From positions 62,001-126,000 of the forward strand of contig JACRPA010000012.1 of assembly GCA_016214145.1 (NCBI GenBank): a stretch of DNA of 64,000 nt. The letters are read 5' to 3'. How positions within the stretch are numbered: the first letter of the stretch is position 1; every line of letters begins with the position of its first letter. The translations under genes were made by a program, and so were the position numbers. This stretch comes from Rhodocyclales bacterium. GTDB lineage: Bacteria; Pseudomonadota; Gammaproteobacteria; Burkholderiales; Rhodocyclaceae. The notes beneath the pieces were generated by a model, which made no database searches, was not told the origin of the DNA, and saw only the letters and a program-made list of their open reading frames with translations. Positions 1-7,838 of the stretch are shown piece by piece.

Positions 1-147
1 CCCCGCCTCCGTGCCGCTCATATGCCAGGCCTCGCGCAGTTGCGCCAGCAGCGCCGGATAGGTGGAGAAGCCCGTCATGCCGAGCACTTCCGCTGCGCAG
101 AGCAGGGCGACGATGCGCAGGCCGGAATCATTGGAGAGGGCGCTCAT
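1..147 (-). CDS. MFS transporter, N-terminal fragment cut by window edge
   Basis: Reading leftward from an ATG at 147 gives 49 codons that stay open to the window edge. The peptide starts MSALSNDSGLRIVALLCAAE and continues with a hydrophobic helix followed by a TEAG motif. That is the usual beginning of a major facilitator superfamily permease of the YbfB/CynX-like kind (first membrane helix, then a TxAGW-type turn). The substrate cannot be told from so little sequence. The gene is divergent from the next one, with only 29 bases between the two start codons. Family assignment is by resemblance of the N-terminus only. Confidence 0.55.
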   Translation of the reverse strand, partial: MSALSNDSGLRIVALLCAAEVLGMTGFSTYPALLAQLREAWHMSGTEAG

Positions 148-176
148 TGAAGCCGAAAGTATAATCCCTGGCATCC

Positions 177-1061
177 ATGACGCCTCCTCCCGCCCCGCCC
201 CCCGGACGGCATGACGCCTGGCCGCTCTCGGCCAGCATCATCGCCTCGCTGGCCGTTGCCGCCGTGATCGGCCTGGCCAACGTCGTCCTGGTCCTCGATG
301 TCGCCGGCGGCGAGATCGGCGGGCGGCTGCTTGCCGTGCTGCCGATCTATTTCCTCGCCGCCTTTGCCGCGGCGCAACTGGTGTTCTGGCTGCTGCGCGG
401 GAGTCTGGGACGGCTCATGGGCCTCGGCACGCACGCGCACGCCGTGGTGACGGGGCTGACTTTTCTGGCGGCCGGGCTGATGCATTACGCCGAGAGCAGC
501 GGCGTGCAGCGCGTCCTGCAGGAAAAGGCCGATTCACCTGTCGTGCACGGCGGCAGCTGCCCCCCCGGCGTGGCGTGCACGCCGCTGCGCCCCGCCGACG
601 CATTGAAGGGGGAGGGCGTCGCGGTGCGCCGCGCCGCCGCCGAGCGCGGCCTGCTCAACGCGGAGGGCTTTGCGCTGCTCCTGGGCGATCCGGATCCCGG
701 CGTGCGCGCCGCGCTGGCGCGCCGCGCCGACCTGCCGCAGGAACTGCTGGAAAGAATGGCGGAGGACCGGCACCCGGCCGTGCGCGAGGCTGTCGCCGGC
801 GTGCTGCGGCTCAGCGACGAAGCGCTCAGCCGCCTCGCCTTCGACCGCGAGGAACGCGTGCGCCTGGCCGTGGCGCGCAACCGCAACGCGCCGCCCACCG
901 CGCTGGACGTGCTGGCCTCCAGCGCCTCGACGGAAATCCGCCTGCTGGTAGCCGAACATCCCCGCGCCAGCGAGCCGGTGCTGCTGCGGCTGCTCAACGA
1001 CAGCGCGGATCGCGCGGAACAGGTGGCCCGCGACCGGCTGCATGGCGGAAAGACGCGCTGA
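177..1061 (+). CDS. Membrane protein with C-terminal LRV/HEAT-like repeats
   Basis: A 294-residue protein of unknown role. The first ~105 residues hold three hydrophobic segments (about 20-42, 50-73 and 86-103), so the N-terminus should sit in the inner membrane. After a short cysteine-bearing linker (two Cys-Pro-type positions near residues 122-132), residues ~160-290 form helical repeats of about 24 residues of the pattern [12 protein letters not shown]...LLxRLAxD. These are typical of leucine-rich-variant (LRV) repeats, which in some nitrogen-fixation-linked proteins accompany an Fe-S cluster. The start ATG at 177 has no clear Shine-Dalgarno sequence; a TATAAT at 160-165 leaves almost no leader. 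No partner is evident from the neighbours. One copy of the dispersed two-part motif lies inside the gene at 440-463. Confidence 0.6.
   Translation: MTPPPAPPPGRHDAWPLSASIIASLAVAAVIGLANVVLVLDVAGGEIGGRLLAVLPIYFLAAFAAAQLVFWLLRGSLGRLMGLGTHAHAVVTGLTFLAAGLMHYAESSGVQRVLQEKADSPVVHGGSCPPGVACTPLRPADALKGEGVAVRRAAAERGLLNAEGFALLLGDPDPGVRAALARRADLPQELLERMAEDRHPAVREAVAGVLRLSDEALSRLAFDREERVRLAVARNRNAPPTALDVLASSASTEIRLLVAEHPRASEPVLLRLLNDSADRAEQVARDRLHGGKTR
440..463 (-). repeat. Dispersed two-part motif, copy 1
   Basis: Exact match on the minus strand to AAAGTCAGY-N9-ACGGCG, inside the LRV-repeat membrane protein gene. Confidence 0.8.
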
Positions 1062-1293
1062 CAGCAGCCTGAGCGGGGCGCGATCGGCGCCAAGGGCTCG
1101 AAAGTATGATATTTACTTGCTATATCGCGCGATTCAGTGCATAGTGCGCGCCAGCGATCTTCAAGTAGCGCTGTTGTTGTCTGGTTCAGTACCCGCAGTT
1201 CTGCGGTATTCCTCCCTTCACCACCCTGCCGTCTTGACTTTCGCCCTCCCGGGGGCACACCCCTTTTTTTGGTTTATTAAGGAAATTCAAGTT
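1062..1293 (+). promoter_or_regulatory. Intergenic leader region of the cold-shock gene
   Basis: A 232-base non-coding stretch, locally AT-richer than its surroundings, precedes the cold-shock gene. Long structured leaders are usual for cspA-type genes and control their translation. The last 30 bases carry a T-rich run and a Shine-Dalgarno-like AAGGAA at about 1279-1285. I could not assign a specific promoter with confidence. Confidence 0.4.
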
Positions 1294-1500
1294 ATGGCTA
1301 CAGGTACCGTGAAGTGGTTCAACGATTCGAAGGGCTTCGGCTTCATCACCCCGGAAGCGGGCGGCGAGGATCTTTTCGCCCATTTCTCCGCGATTCAGGG
1401 ACAGGGCTTCAAGACCCTGAAAGAAGGCCAGAAGGTCAGCTTCGACATCACCACCGGCCCCAAGGGTCAGCAGGCGTCGAACATCCGCGCGGCTGATTGA
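1294..1500 (+). CDS. Cold-shock protein, CspA family
   Basis: A 68-residue single cold-shock domain protein. It has both nucleic-acid-binding signatures: RNP-1 (KGFGFI, residues ~15-20) and RNP-2 (LFAHF, ~30-34), and the usual start ATGTVKWFN. Such proteins bind single-stranded RNA and DNA in the cytoplasm and melt RNA secondary structure. The start is fixed by the family length and by AAGGAA about nine bases upstream. The gene is monocistronic: a long leader lies ahead of it and two terminator-like hairpins follow. Whether it is cold-induced cannot be seen from sequence. Confidence 0.95.
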   Translation: MATGTVKWFNDSKGFGFITPEAGGEDLFAHFSAIQGQGFKTLKEGQKVSFDITTGPKGQQASNIRAAD

Positions 1501-1512
1501 GCAGGCGATTGA

Positions 1513-1540
1513 GCCGGCATGGCGCATCCGCCATGCCGGC
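1513..1540 (+). terminator. Perfect 12-bp hairpin after the cold-shock gene
   Basis: GCCGGCATGGCG, loop CATC, then its exact reverse complement. The T-tract after it is poor, so it may act as an RNA-stabilising hairpin rather than a full terminator. Confidence 0.6.
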
Positions 1541-1597
1541 AGTTCTGCCAGGGATTGTGGCCCCGGCCTTTGGCCAGGCGCCCCTCCCTACCGGATC

Positions 1598-1621
1598 AGC
1601 CCGGCAGATGCCGGGCTTTTT
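1598..1621 (+). terminator. Intrinsic terminator between csp and infA
   Basis: AGCCCGGCA, loop GA, TGCCGGGCT followed by a run of T. It lies just 31 bases before infA, so it either ends the cold-shock transcript or works as an attenuator ahead of infA. Confidence 0.75.
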
Positions 1622-1652
1622 CCATTCCGACATTTCCCCTGGAGACGCGGCA

Positions 1653-1910
1653 ATGGCCAAGGAAGAACTCATCGAAATGAATGGCGTGGTGATGGAAGTG
1701 CTGCCGGATTCCCGTTTCCGCGTCACGCTCGACAATGGCCACAATCTCGTGGCGTATACGGCGGGCAAGATGCGCAAGCACCATATTCGCATCATCGCCG
1801 GCGACAAGGTTTCCCTGGAAATCTCTCCCTACGATCTGAGCAAGGGGCGCATCTGCTTCCGCCACATCGAGGGTCGCGCCCCAGTCAGCCCGATGCGGCC
1901 CAGGCGCTGA
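1653..1910 (+). CDS. infA: Translation initiation factor IF-1
   Basis: An 85-residue S1/OB-fold protein that occupies the ribosomal A site during initiation. The sequence [11 protein letters not shown]...[10 protein letters not shown]...[10 protein letters not shown]...[18 protein letters not shown] is almost the textbook IF-1. The C-terminus (after residue ~70) carries an extra Arg/Pro-rich tail longer than the 72-residue E. coli protein, as often seen in the second IF-1 copy of betaproteobacteria, which lies outside the ribosomal protein operon. Here too no ribosomal protein operon is nearby. The start is set by GGAGA seven bases upstream. Confidence 0.95.
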   Translation: MAKEELIEMNGVVMEVLPDSRFRVTLDNGHNLVAYTAGKMRKHHIRIIAGDKVSLEISPYDLSKGRICFRHIEGRAPVSPMRPRR

Positions 1911-2022
1911 GCGGATGCCGCCGAAGGCCGCACCCTGCTGTTGATCGAGCTTGCGCCGGAAAGGCTGGCGGCGCAAACTGGACCGGACTTTTCACACTAG
2001 AAGACTGAGTCGGGATACCCAG

Positions 2023-2298
2023 ATGAACGCATTGATCCTGAATTTCCTTAAAACCAACGGCGAAGGGCTGGATGCCGACATCGCCAAGGCGCTGCATCTG
2101 CCGGTGTCGCTCGTGAAGACGCAGGTATCGCAGCTTTCATCCGCGGGCGAGGTGATCTGCTGCAAGGTGACGCGATACGTCGACGGCAAGAAGATCGAGG
2201 GCATCAGCTGTCGATTGTCCGGCAACTTGCCGACACCCGCGCGCGGGCCGAAACCCGGGGCGAAGCGGGAAGCCGGCCCAGGGAAAAAAGTGGCGTGA
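2023..2298 (+). CDS. Small winged-helix-like hypothetical protein
   Basis: A 91-residue protein that I do not recognise as a named family. Residues 1-60 (ILNFLKTNGEGLDADIAKAL...VSLVKTQVSQLSSAGEVICCKVTRY) have the helix-turn-helix plus wing pattern of small MarR/ArsR-like DNA-binding domains: a short N-terminal helix, a two-helix recognition unit and a beta wing. The C-terminal 30 residues are a basic Pro/Gly/Lys-rich tail. A role as a small DNA-binding regulator is an inference. It stands alone between infA and a terminator pair; the Shine-Dalgarno sequence is weak. Confidence 0.6.
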   Translation: MNALILNFLKTNGEGLDADIAKALHLPVSLVKTQVSQLSSAGEVICCKVTRYVDGKKIEGISCRLSGNLPTPARGPKPGAKREAGPGKKVA

Positions 2299-2309
2299 AG
2301 CGGTGAATG

Positions 2310-2331
2310 GCCGAGGTTCGTCCTCGGCTTT
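2310..2331 (+). terminator. Terminator after the small winged-helix gene
   Basis: GCCGAGG, loop TTCGT, CCTCGGC and then TTTCC: a 7-bp GC stem just after the stop codon. Confidence 0.65.
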
Positions 2332-2381
2332 CCGATCGGCCCGGCTCGATCAGGGGCGCGCCTCCATCGGCCTCAAAAAGC

Positions 2382-2407
2382 AAAATCCCGGCACAAGCCG
2401 GGATTTT
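2382..2407. terminator. Bidirectional terminator between convergent genes
   Basis: AAAATCCCGGC, loop ACAA, then GCCGGGATTTT. The stem has A on one side and T on the other, so it can stop transcription from both sides. It lies between the plus-strand small gene and the minus-strand SDR gene. Confidence 0.85.
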
Positions 2408-2424
2408 CGCTGGTGCTGCGCGGA

Positions 2425-3195
2425 TTATCGCGCCGTATAGCCGCCGTCGATCACCAGCTCGCTGCCGGTGACGAACTTCGACTCTTCCGATGCCAGGAAC
2501 AGAATGCCGTAGGCGACGTCGTCCGGCTCGCCCAGCGTGCCGAGCGGATGCATTTTGGCCATGGCGCTGTGCACCGCCTCCGGCTGGACGCCGGGCACCT
2601 GGGCGCCGCTTTCCAGCATGGGCGTCCAGATGAAGCCCGGGTGCACGGAATTGACGCGGATGCGGTCTTCGGCGAAGGCCAGCGCGTCGGTCTTGCTCAT
2701 GATGCGGATGGCGCCCTTCGAGGCGTGGTAGGCGGCGACGTTGTGCGAGCCGACGATGCCATACACGGAGGAGAGGTTGACGATGCTGCCGCCGCCGGCG
2801 TGGCGCAGCAGCGGCACGGCATGCTTGGTGCAGAGGAACACGCTCTTGGCGTTGGTGTTCATCACCTTGTCCCATTCCTCCTCGGTGATTTCCTCCGCGG
2901 TGCCGTTGGCGCCGGAAATGCCGGCGTTGTTCACCAGGATGTCGAGGCGGCCGAATTCCCTGCCGACCTCGGCGATGACGGCGGCGACTTCGGCTTCCTT
3001 CGACACGTCGAGCTGCCAGAAGCGGGCCTTGCCGCCCCCGGCGCGGATCTGTTCGGCCACCGCCTCGCCGCCGCGGGCATTGGTATCCGTCACTGCCACC
3101 GCGGCGCCTTCGCGCGCCAGCAGCAGGGCGGTGGCGCGGCCGATGCCTTGCGCGGCCCCGGTGACGAGGGCCACCTTGTCTTCTACGCGTCCCAT
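2425..3195 (-). CDS. Short-chain dehydrogenase/reductase
   Basis: A 256-residue classical SDR. The Rossmann motif TGAAQGIGRA is at residues ~11-20, NNAG near 90, the catalytic Ser in LSSVYG, the Tyr-Lys pair in YHASKGA (~155-161), and a VTGSELVIDGGY tail near the C-terminus that is common in tetrameric family members. It should oxidise or reduce an alcohol/ketone with NAD(P); the substrate is unknown. The start at 3195 is chosen because AAAGGGGAAT lies just upstream. It is transcribed away from xsc, 90 bases downstream of the IclR gene, so regulator and SDR may form one transcript. Given the xsc context a sulfonate alcohol/aldehyde dehydrogenase is possible but unproven. Confidence 0.85.
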   Translation of the reverse strand: MGRVEDKVALVTGAAQGIGRATALLLAREGAAVAVTDTNARGGEAVAEQIRAGGGKARFWQLDVSKEAEVAAVIAEVGREFGRLDILVNNAGISGANGTAEEITEEEWDKVMNTNAKSVFLCTKHAVPLLRHAGGGSIVNLSSVYGIVGSHNVAAYHASKGAIRIMSKTDALAFAEDRIRVNSVHPGFIWTPMLESGAQVPGVQPEAVHSAMAKMHPLGTLGEPDDVAYGILFLASEESKFVTGSELVIDGGYTAR

Positions 3196-3285
3196 TTCAT
3201 TCCCCTTTGTTGAAATCTTCTTGCGCATTTTATGCCCGGAGAAAAACGGCCGGGCTTGATCGGGCGCAAGGAATGGCGCCGCCGG

Positions 3286-4053
3286 TTATTCCGGAAAGGC
3301 GTCGGCCAGCCTGGCCGCCGCCCGCCGCAGGGCCGGCACGCATTGCAGCGCCTGGGCCAGGGTCATGCGCGTGGTGGGGGCGTGCACGGCCAGTGCCGCC
3401 GGCACGCGGCGCTTGTCGCTCTCCACCGGCACCGCGACGCAGACCGTGCCGTCGAGGTACTCCTCGTTGTCTGTGCTGAGCCGTTCGCGGCGAATGCGCT
3501 TGAGCGCTTCCTCCAGGTCGCGCCGCCTGGTCAGGGTGTTGGCGGTGTGGTATGAAAACGGCAGGGCGTCGAGGATGCGGCGCCGTTCGCGCGCCGGCAG
3601 AAGCGCCAGCAGCAGCTTGCCGCTGGCGCTGCAGTGGACCGGCACGCGCGAACCGGTCTGGAAATGCAGGCGCAGCGGCCAGGCGGCTTCGACGCGGTCA
3701 AGGTAGACCACCTCGGGGCCGTCGAGCAGGGTGAGGTTGCAGGTCTCGCCGATCTCGCCGACCAGCGCCCTGAGGATGGCGTGGCGCGGCGCGCGCCAGG
3801 CGGTGTTGGTCAGCGTGGCGAGTCCCAGGGAGGCCAGGCGCGGACCGGGCGCGTAGCGCTTGCCTTCGGCTTCGCGCACCAGCAGCGCGGCGCCTTCCAG
3901 CAGGGCGACGATGCGGTGGACGGTCGGCTTGGGCAGTTCGGTCGCCGCCATGATCTCCACCAGCCCGAGCGGGCCGTCGGCGCCGGCGATGGCTTCGAGG
4001 ATGGCGATGGCGCGCAGGGAGGCGGAGGATTGCTGGTCGTTATTATCTGGCAT
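3286..4053 (-). CDS. IclR-family transcriptional regulator
   Basis: A 255-residue regulator. The N-terminal winged helix spans residues ~10-70 (LRAIAILEAIAGADGPLGLVEI, then a recognition helix in LPKPTVHRIVALL). The C-terminal effector-binding domain includes the family motif HCSASGKLLLALLP and the later DNEEYLDGTVCVAVPV segment. IclR proteins bind small organic acids and control adjacent catabolic genes. It is divergent from xsc, with 91 bases between start codons that contain an inverted repeat (4065-4085) suited to a dimeric regulator. The natural inference is that it controls the xsc operon and perhaps the SDR gene behind it. Confidence 0.92.
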   Translation of the reverse strand: MPDNNDQQSSASLRAIAILEAIAGADGPLGLVEIMAATELPKPTVHRIVALLEGAALLVREAEGKRYAPGPRLASLGLATLTNTAWRAPRHAILRALVGEIGETCNLTLLDGPEVVYLDRVEAAWPLRLHFQTGSRVPVHCSASGKLLLALLPARERRRILDALPFSYHTANTLTRRRDLEEALKRIRRERLSTDNEEYLDGTVCVAVPVESDKRRVPAALAVHAPTTRMTLAQALQCVPALRRAAARLADAFPE

Positions 4054-4064
4054 ATATTCAAAAA

Positions 4065-4085
4065 AATGAAACGCAAGGTCTCATT
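4065..4085. promoter_or_regulatory. Inverted repeat, candidate IclR-type operator
   Basis: AATGAAAC, five-base spacer, GTCTCATT: 8-bp arms with a single mismatch, midway between the divergent iclR-like and xsc genes. A second small inverted repeat, GCCAT-AAAA-ATGGC, follows at 4089-4102. The position suits binding by the divergent regulator; binding itself is inferred. Confidence 0.45.
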
Positions 4086-4144
4086 ATTGCCATAAAAATG
4101 GCGTTGTGCAATGATTGCCCGACAACAAGTTGGATGGAGGGGGC

Positions 4145-5917
4145 ATGGCAGGCAGCCAGATCGATTCGATGCGCCGGCGCATGACGCCGAGCGAGGCGCT
4201 GGTGGAAACCCTTGCGGCGCAGGGCGTCAGGGATGTGTTCGGCATCGTCGGTTCGGCCTACATGGATGCGCTGGACATCTTCCCGGCAGCCGGCATCCGC
4301 TTCATTCCCACGGTGCACGAGCAGGGCGCGGCGCACATGGCCGACGGCTACGCGCGCGTCTCCGGACGGCACGGCGTGTGCATCGCGCAGAACGGGCCGG
4401 GCGTCACCAACTTCGTCACCGCCGTGGCCGCCGCCTACTGGGCGCACAGCCCGCTGGTCGTCATCACGCCGGAGACCGGCAGCCTCAGCATGGGCCTGGG
4501 CGGTTTCCAGGAGACCGACCAGTTGCCGATCTTTTCGAAGATCACCAAATACCAGGGGCACGTCGGCAGCCCGAAGCGCATGGCGGAGATTGCCGCGCGC
4601 TGCTTCGACCGCGCCCTGCTGGAGATGGGGCCGGCCCAGCTCAACATTCCGCGCGACCATTTCTACGGCGAAGCCGACTACGACATCGCCGCGCCGATCC
4701 GCATCGAGCGCGGCGCGGGCGGCGAGAAGAGTCTCGACGAGGCGGCCGCGCTGCTCGCCGCGGCGAAATTCCCGGTGATCGTCTCCGGCGGCGGCGTGGT
4801 GCTGGCCGAGGGGGTGGACGCCTGCGTACGCCTGGCCGAACTGCTCGACGCACCGGTGGTGACGAGCTACCTGCACAACGACGCCTTCCCGGCGGCGCAT
4901 CCGCTCTGGTGCGGCCCGCTCGGCTACCAGGGCTCGAAAGCCGCCATGAAGCTGATCGCGCAGGCCGACGTGGTGCTGGCGCTGGGCACGCGCCTCGGCC
5001 CCTTCGGCACGCTGCCGCAGCACGGCCTCGACTACTGGCCGAAGGGCGCGAAGATCATCCAGGTCGACGCCGATGCGAAGATGCTCGGCCTGGTGAAGAA
5101 AATCTCCGTCGGCCTGTGCGCCGATGCGAAGGCCGCCGCCGAGGCGCTCTCGCAGCGGCTGATTTCGCGCGAGCTGGCCTGCAGCGCCAACCGCAAGCAG
5201 CGCCGCGCGGACATCGCGCAGGATAAGGCCGCCTGGGAAGCCGAGCTGGATGCCTGGCCGCAGGAGCGCGATCCGTGGAGCATGGAAGTGGCGAAGGACG
5301 GTCAGGCCATGCACCCGCGCCAGATGCTGCGCGAACTCGAAAAGGCCATGCCCGCCGACGCCATGGTGTCCACCGACATCGGCAACATCTGCTCGGTGGC
5401 CAACAGCTACCTGCGATTCGCGCGGCCGCGCAGCTTCTTCGCCGCGATGAGCTTCGGCAACTGCGGCTATGCCTTCCCGGCGATCATCGGCGCCAAGCTG
5501 GCCCAGCCTTCGCGCCCGGCCGTGGCCTACGTCGGCGACGGCGCCTGGGGCATGAGCTTCGGCGAGATCCTCACCTGCGTGCGCGAGAAGATTCCCGTCA
5601 CCGCGGTGGTATTCCACAACCGGCAGTGGGGCGCGGAGAAGAAGAATCAGGTGGACTTCTACGGCAACCGCTTCGTCGGCTCCAACCTGGAGAACCCGAG
5701 CTTCGCTTCAATTGCACGCGCCATGGGGGCGGAGGGCATCGTGGTGGAGAAGCTGTCCGATGTCGGCCCGGCGCTGCGCACCGCCTGCGCGGCGCAGAAG
5801 GAGGGCAGGCCCACCGTGCTGGAGATGATGGTGACGCGCGAGCTGGGCGACCCGTTCCGCCGCGACGCGCTGCAGAGGCCGGTGCGGCTGCTGGACAAGT
5901 ACAGGGGCTGCATGTAG
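4145..5917 (+). CDS. xsc: Sulfoacetaldehyde acetyltransferase
   Basis: A 590-residue thiamine diphosphate enzyme that splits sulfoacetaldehyde with phosphate into acetyl phosphate and sulfite, the common last step for taurine, isethionate and related C2 sulfonates. It matches Xsc over its whole length: MTPSEALVETL, FGIVGSAYMDALDIFPAAGIRFIP (as separate short blocks), the ThDP-activating Glu in HEQGAAHMADGYARVSG, QNGPGVTNF, GGFQETDQ, and the ThDP/Mg site GDGAWG. The start at 4145 follows GGAGGGGG; an in-frame ATG 30 bases upstream has no such site. The stop codon TAG lies inside a dispersed palindromic repeat. No phosphotransacetylase, taurine or sulfite genes are visible nearby, which is unusual for a sulfonate locus, so the physiological substrate is not certain. 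Confidence 0.88.
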   Translation: MAGSQIDSMRRRMTPSEALVETLAAQGVRDVFGIVGSAYMDALDIFPAAGIRFIPTVHEQGAAHMADGYARVSGRHGVCIAQNGPGVTNFVTAVAAAYWAHSPLVVITPETGSLSMGLGGFQETDQLPIFSKITKYQGHVGSPKRMAEIAARCFDRALLEMGPAQLNIPRDHFYGEADYDIAAPIRIERGAGGEKSLDEAAALLAAAKFPVIVSGGGVVLAEGVDACVRLAELLDAPVVTSYLHNDAFPAAHPLWCGPLGYQGSKAAMKLIAQADVVLALGTRLGPFGTLPQHGLDYWPKGAKIIQVDADAKMLGLVKKISVGLCADAKAAAEALSQRLISRELACSANRKQRRADIAQDKAAWEAELDAWPQERDPWSMEVAKDGQAMHPRQMLRELEKAMPADAMVSTDIGNICSVANSYLRFARPRSFFAAMSFGNCGYAFPAIIGAKLAQPSRPAVAYVGDGAWGMSFGEILTCVREKIPVTAVVFHNRQWGAEKKNQVDFYGNRFVGSNLENPSFASIARAMGAEGIVVEKLSDVGPALRTACAAQKEGRPTVLEMMVTRELGDPFRRDALQRPVRLLDKYRGCM

Positions 5918-5993
5918 GTCGGGCTTCAGCCCGATGACCGCAGGAAATCCCTGTGGGACAGCGGCCGTCGTGTCGGGCTGAAGCCCGACCTAC
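5914..5993. repeat. Type A palindromic repeat (GTAGGTCGGGCTTCAGCCCGA)
   Basis: Two inverted copies of GTAGGTCGGGC...GCCCGAC, each itself a small hairpin, head to head around a short unique core. This is the architecture of REP/BIME elements. It overlaps the xsc stop codon, whose TAG comes from the repeat. Confidence 0.85.
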
Positions 5994-6014
5994 GGAAATA
6001 CGGGAGGTATTGAA

Positions 6015-7766
6015 ATGGCGGAAATCAGCGGCGGCGAAGTTATCGCCCGCATGTTGCAGAAGGAAGGCGTCGAGAAGGTCTTCGGCATCATCGACGGCAC
6101 CTATTTCGGCTTCTATTCGGCGCTGCACCGGCTCGGCATCGAGATCGTCACGCCGCGCCACGAGACCTGCGCCGCGCACATGGCGGGCACCTATGCGCGG
6201 CTGACGGGCAGGCTCGGCGTGTGCATGGCCAGCAACGGCCCCGGCGTGGCCAACCTCCTGCCCGGGCTGGTGGTCGAGCAGGCCGACGGCAACCGCGTGC
6301 TGGCGATCACCAGCGCGCGGCGGCCGAGCATCATGTACCCGGACCGCGGCGGCGCCTACCAGTGCTTCGACCAGAGCGGCGTCATCGGCCGGATCGCCAA
6401 GTGGAGTTCGGCCGTGTCGTCGTTCGACCGCGTGCCGGAACTGGTGCGCAAGGCGCTGCGCAAGAGTTGGGAAGGGCGGCCCGGCGTGGTGCACGTCGAT
6501 GTGCCCGAGAACATCATGAACGGCAAGGTGAAGGCCGACGTGGCCTTCTGGGCGCCGCACCAGTACCGCCATATGGACCCCGTGACACCGACGGCGGAGC
6601 AGGTGGCGCGCGCGGCGCAGATGCTCATCGCCGCCGAGGCGCCGATGATCCACGCCGGCAGCGGCATCATCCATGCCGGCGCCTACGACGCGCTGCGCCG
6701 CGTGGCGGAGCTGCTGCACGCGCCGCTGACGACGAGCTGGGCGGCGCGCGGCCTGATGGACGAGACCTCGCCGCTGGCCATCACCATGCCGCACGTCAAG
6801 CTCAACCACACCGTGCGCAACGAGGCCGACGTGGCGCTGATCATCGGCACGCGCGTCGGCGAAACCGACTGGTGGGGCAAGCCGCCCTACTGGCGCAATC
6901 CGTCCGAACAGAAGACCATCCAGGTGGATATCGACGGCGACATGCTGGGCCTCAACAAGCCGGCCGACCTCGCCATCCTCGCCGACGCGAAGCGCTTCCT
7001 CGAACTGCTCGGCGACGAACTGGAGCGGCGCAAGGGCGAGATGCGGCTCGACGGCCACCGCGCCCGCGTCGCCGGCTACGGCAAGACCATGCAGGAGGAG
7101 CGCGCGGGCTGGGACAAGGCGCTTTCCGACATGGCGGTGCCGATGCATCCGGCCCACATCGGCGCGGCCTGCCGCGAGGTGTTCCCCGAGGATTCGGTGC
7201 TGGTGGCCGACGGCGGCAACGCCACCATCTGGGCCATGTTCTACCACCGGGTGACGGTGCCGAACACGGTGATTTCGACCTTCAAGTTCGGCATGCTCGG
7301 CGCCGGCACCTCGCAGGCGGTGGCGGCGGCGCTGGCGCGGCCGGGCAAGCCGGTGTGCTGCATCATCGGCGACGGCGCCATGGGCTTCCATTCGCAGGAA
7401 GTCGAGACGGCCGTGCGCAACAAGGCGCAGGTGATCTACATCGTGCTGGCGGACCGCCAGTGGGGCATGGTCAAGATGAACCAGCAGTTCATGCTGCGGC
7501 CGTTCAAGACCATGCTTTTCAAGCACCTCGATCCGGACGAGACGATCAAGGCCGACCTCGGCGAGATCGAGTTCGACAAGCTGGGCCAGGCGATGGGCGC
7601 CCACGGCGAGCGCGTCTCCGACCCGCGCGAACTGAAGCCGGCGCTGCAGCGGGCGATCCAGTCGGGCAAGTGCGCGGTGATCCACGTCGACGTCGACCCC
7701 GTCAAGCACATGTGGGCGCCGGGGCTGATCCATTTCAAGAAGATGCATGAGGAGCCGAAGGGCTAG
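6015..7766 (+). CDS. Acetolactate-synthase-like ThDP enzyme of unknown substrate
   Basis: A 583-residue protein of the acetolactate synthase/POX superfamily with all three domains: N-terminal pyrimidine-binding domain (catalytic Glu in PRHETCAAHMAGTYARLTG, residues ~50-70), central Rossmann-like domain (~190-330), and C-terminal ThDP/Mg domain with GDGAMGFHSQEVET (~455-470). Where acetolactate synthases have the ThDP-motif Asn-Asn it reads LADRQWG, so it is a divergent member. It follows xsc by 97 bases (filled by a palindromic repeat), with GGGAGG before its ATG, and is probably co-transcribed. A 2-oxoacid decarboxylase or carboligase acting with Xsc is the simplest idea; ilvB itself is unlikely because no small subunit is present. 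Confidence 0.8.
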   Translation: MAEISGGEVIARMLQKEGVEKVFGIIDGTYFGFYSALHRLGIEIVTPRHETCAAHMAGTYARLTGRLGVCMASNGPGVANLLPGLVVEQADGNRVLAITSARRPSIMYPDRGGAYQCFDQSGVIGRIAKWSSAVSSFDRVPELVRKALRKSWEGRPGVVHVDVPENIMNGKVKADVAFWAPHQYRHMDPVTPTAEQVARAAQMLIAAEAPMIHAGSGIIHAGAYDALRRVAELLHAPLTTSWAARGLMDETSPLAITMPHVKLNHTVRNEADVALIIGTRVGETDWWGKPPYWRNPSEQKTIQVDIDGDMLGLNKPADLAILADAKRFLELLGDELERRKGEMRLDGHRARVAGYGKTMQEERAGWDKALSDMAVPMHPAHIGAACREVFPEDSVLVADGGNATIWAMFYHRVTVPNTVISTFKFGMLGAGTSQAVAAALARPGKPVCCIIGDGAMGFHSQEVETAVRNKAQVIYIVLADRQWGMVKMNQQFMLRPFKTMLFKHLDPDETIKADLGEIEFDKLGQAMGAHGERVSDPRELKPALQRAIQSGKCAVIHVDVDPVKHMWAPGLIHFKKMHEEPKG

Positions 7767-7770
7767 AAGT

Positions 7771-7827
7771 GTCGTCATTCCCGCGAAAGCGGGAATCTAC
7801 TGGGTTCCCGCCTTCGCGGGAACGACG
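7771..7827. repeat. Type B palindromic repeat (CGTCATTCCCGCG...)
   Basis: CGTCATTCCCGCGAAAGCGGG, a short core, then CCCGCCTTCGCGGGAACGACG: a nested inverted repeat filling the gap between the ThDP enzyme and the transporter gene. Similar elements occur at 10513 and 53835. Confidence 0.8.
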
Positions 7828-7838
7828 GAGGAGCAACC

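Noticed and set aside
6015-7766. Catalytic subunit of acetolactate synthase (ilvB)
   Set aside because: No ilvN-like small subunit or ilvC nearby, and the cofactor motif departs from the usual Asn-Asn; the context is catabolic.
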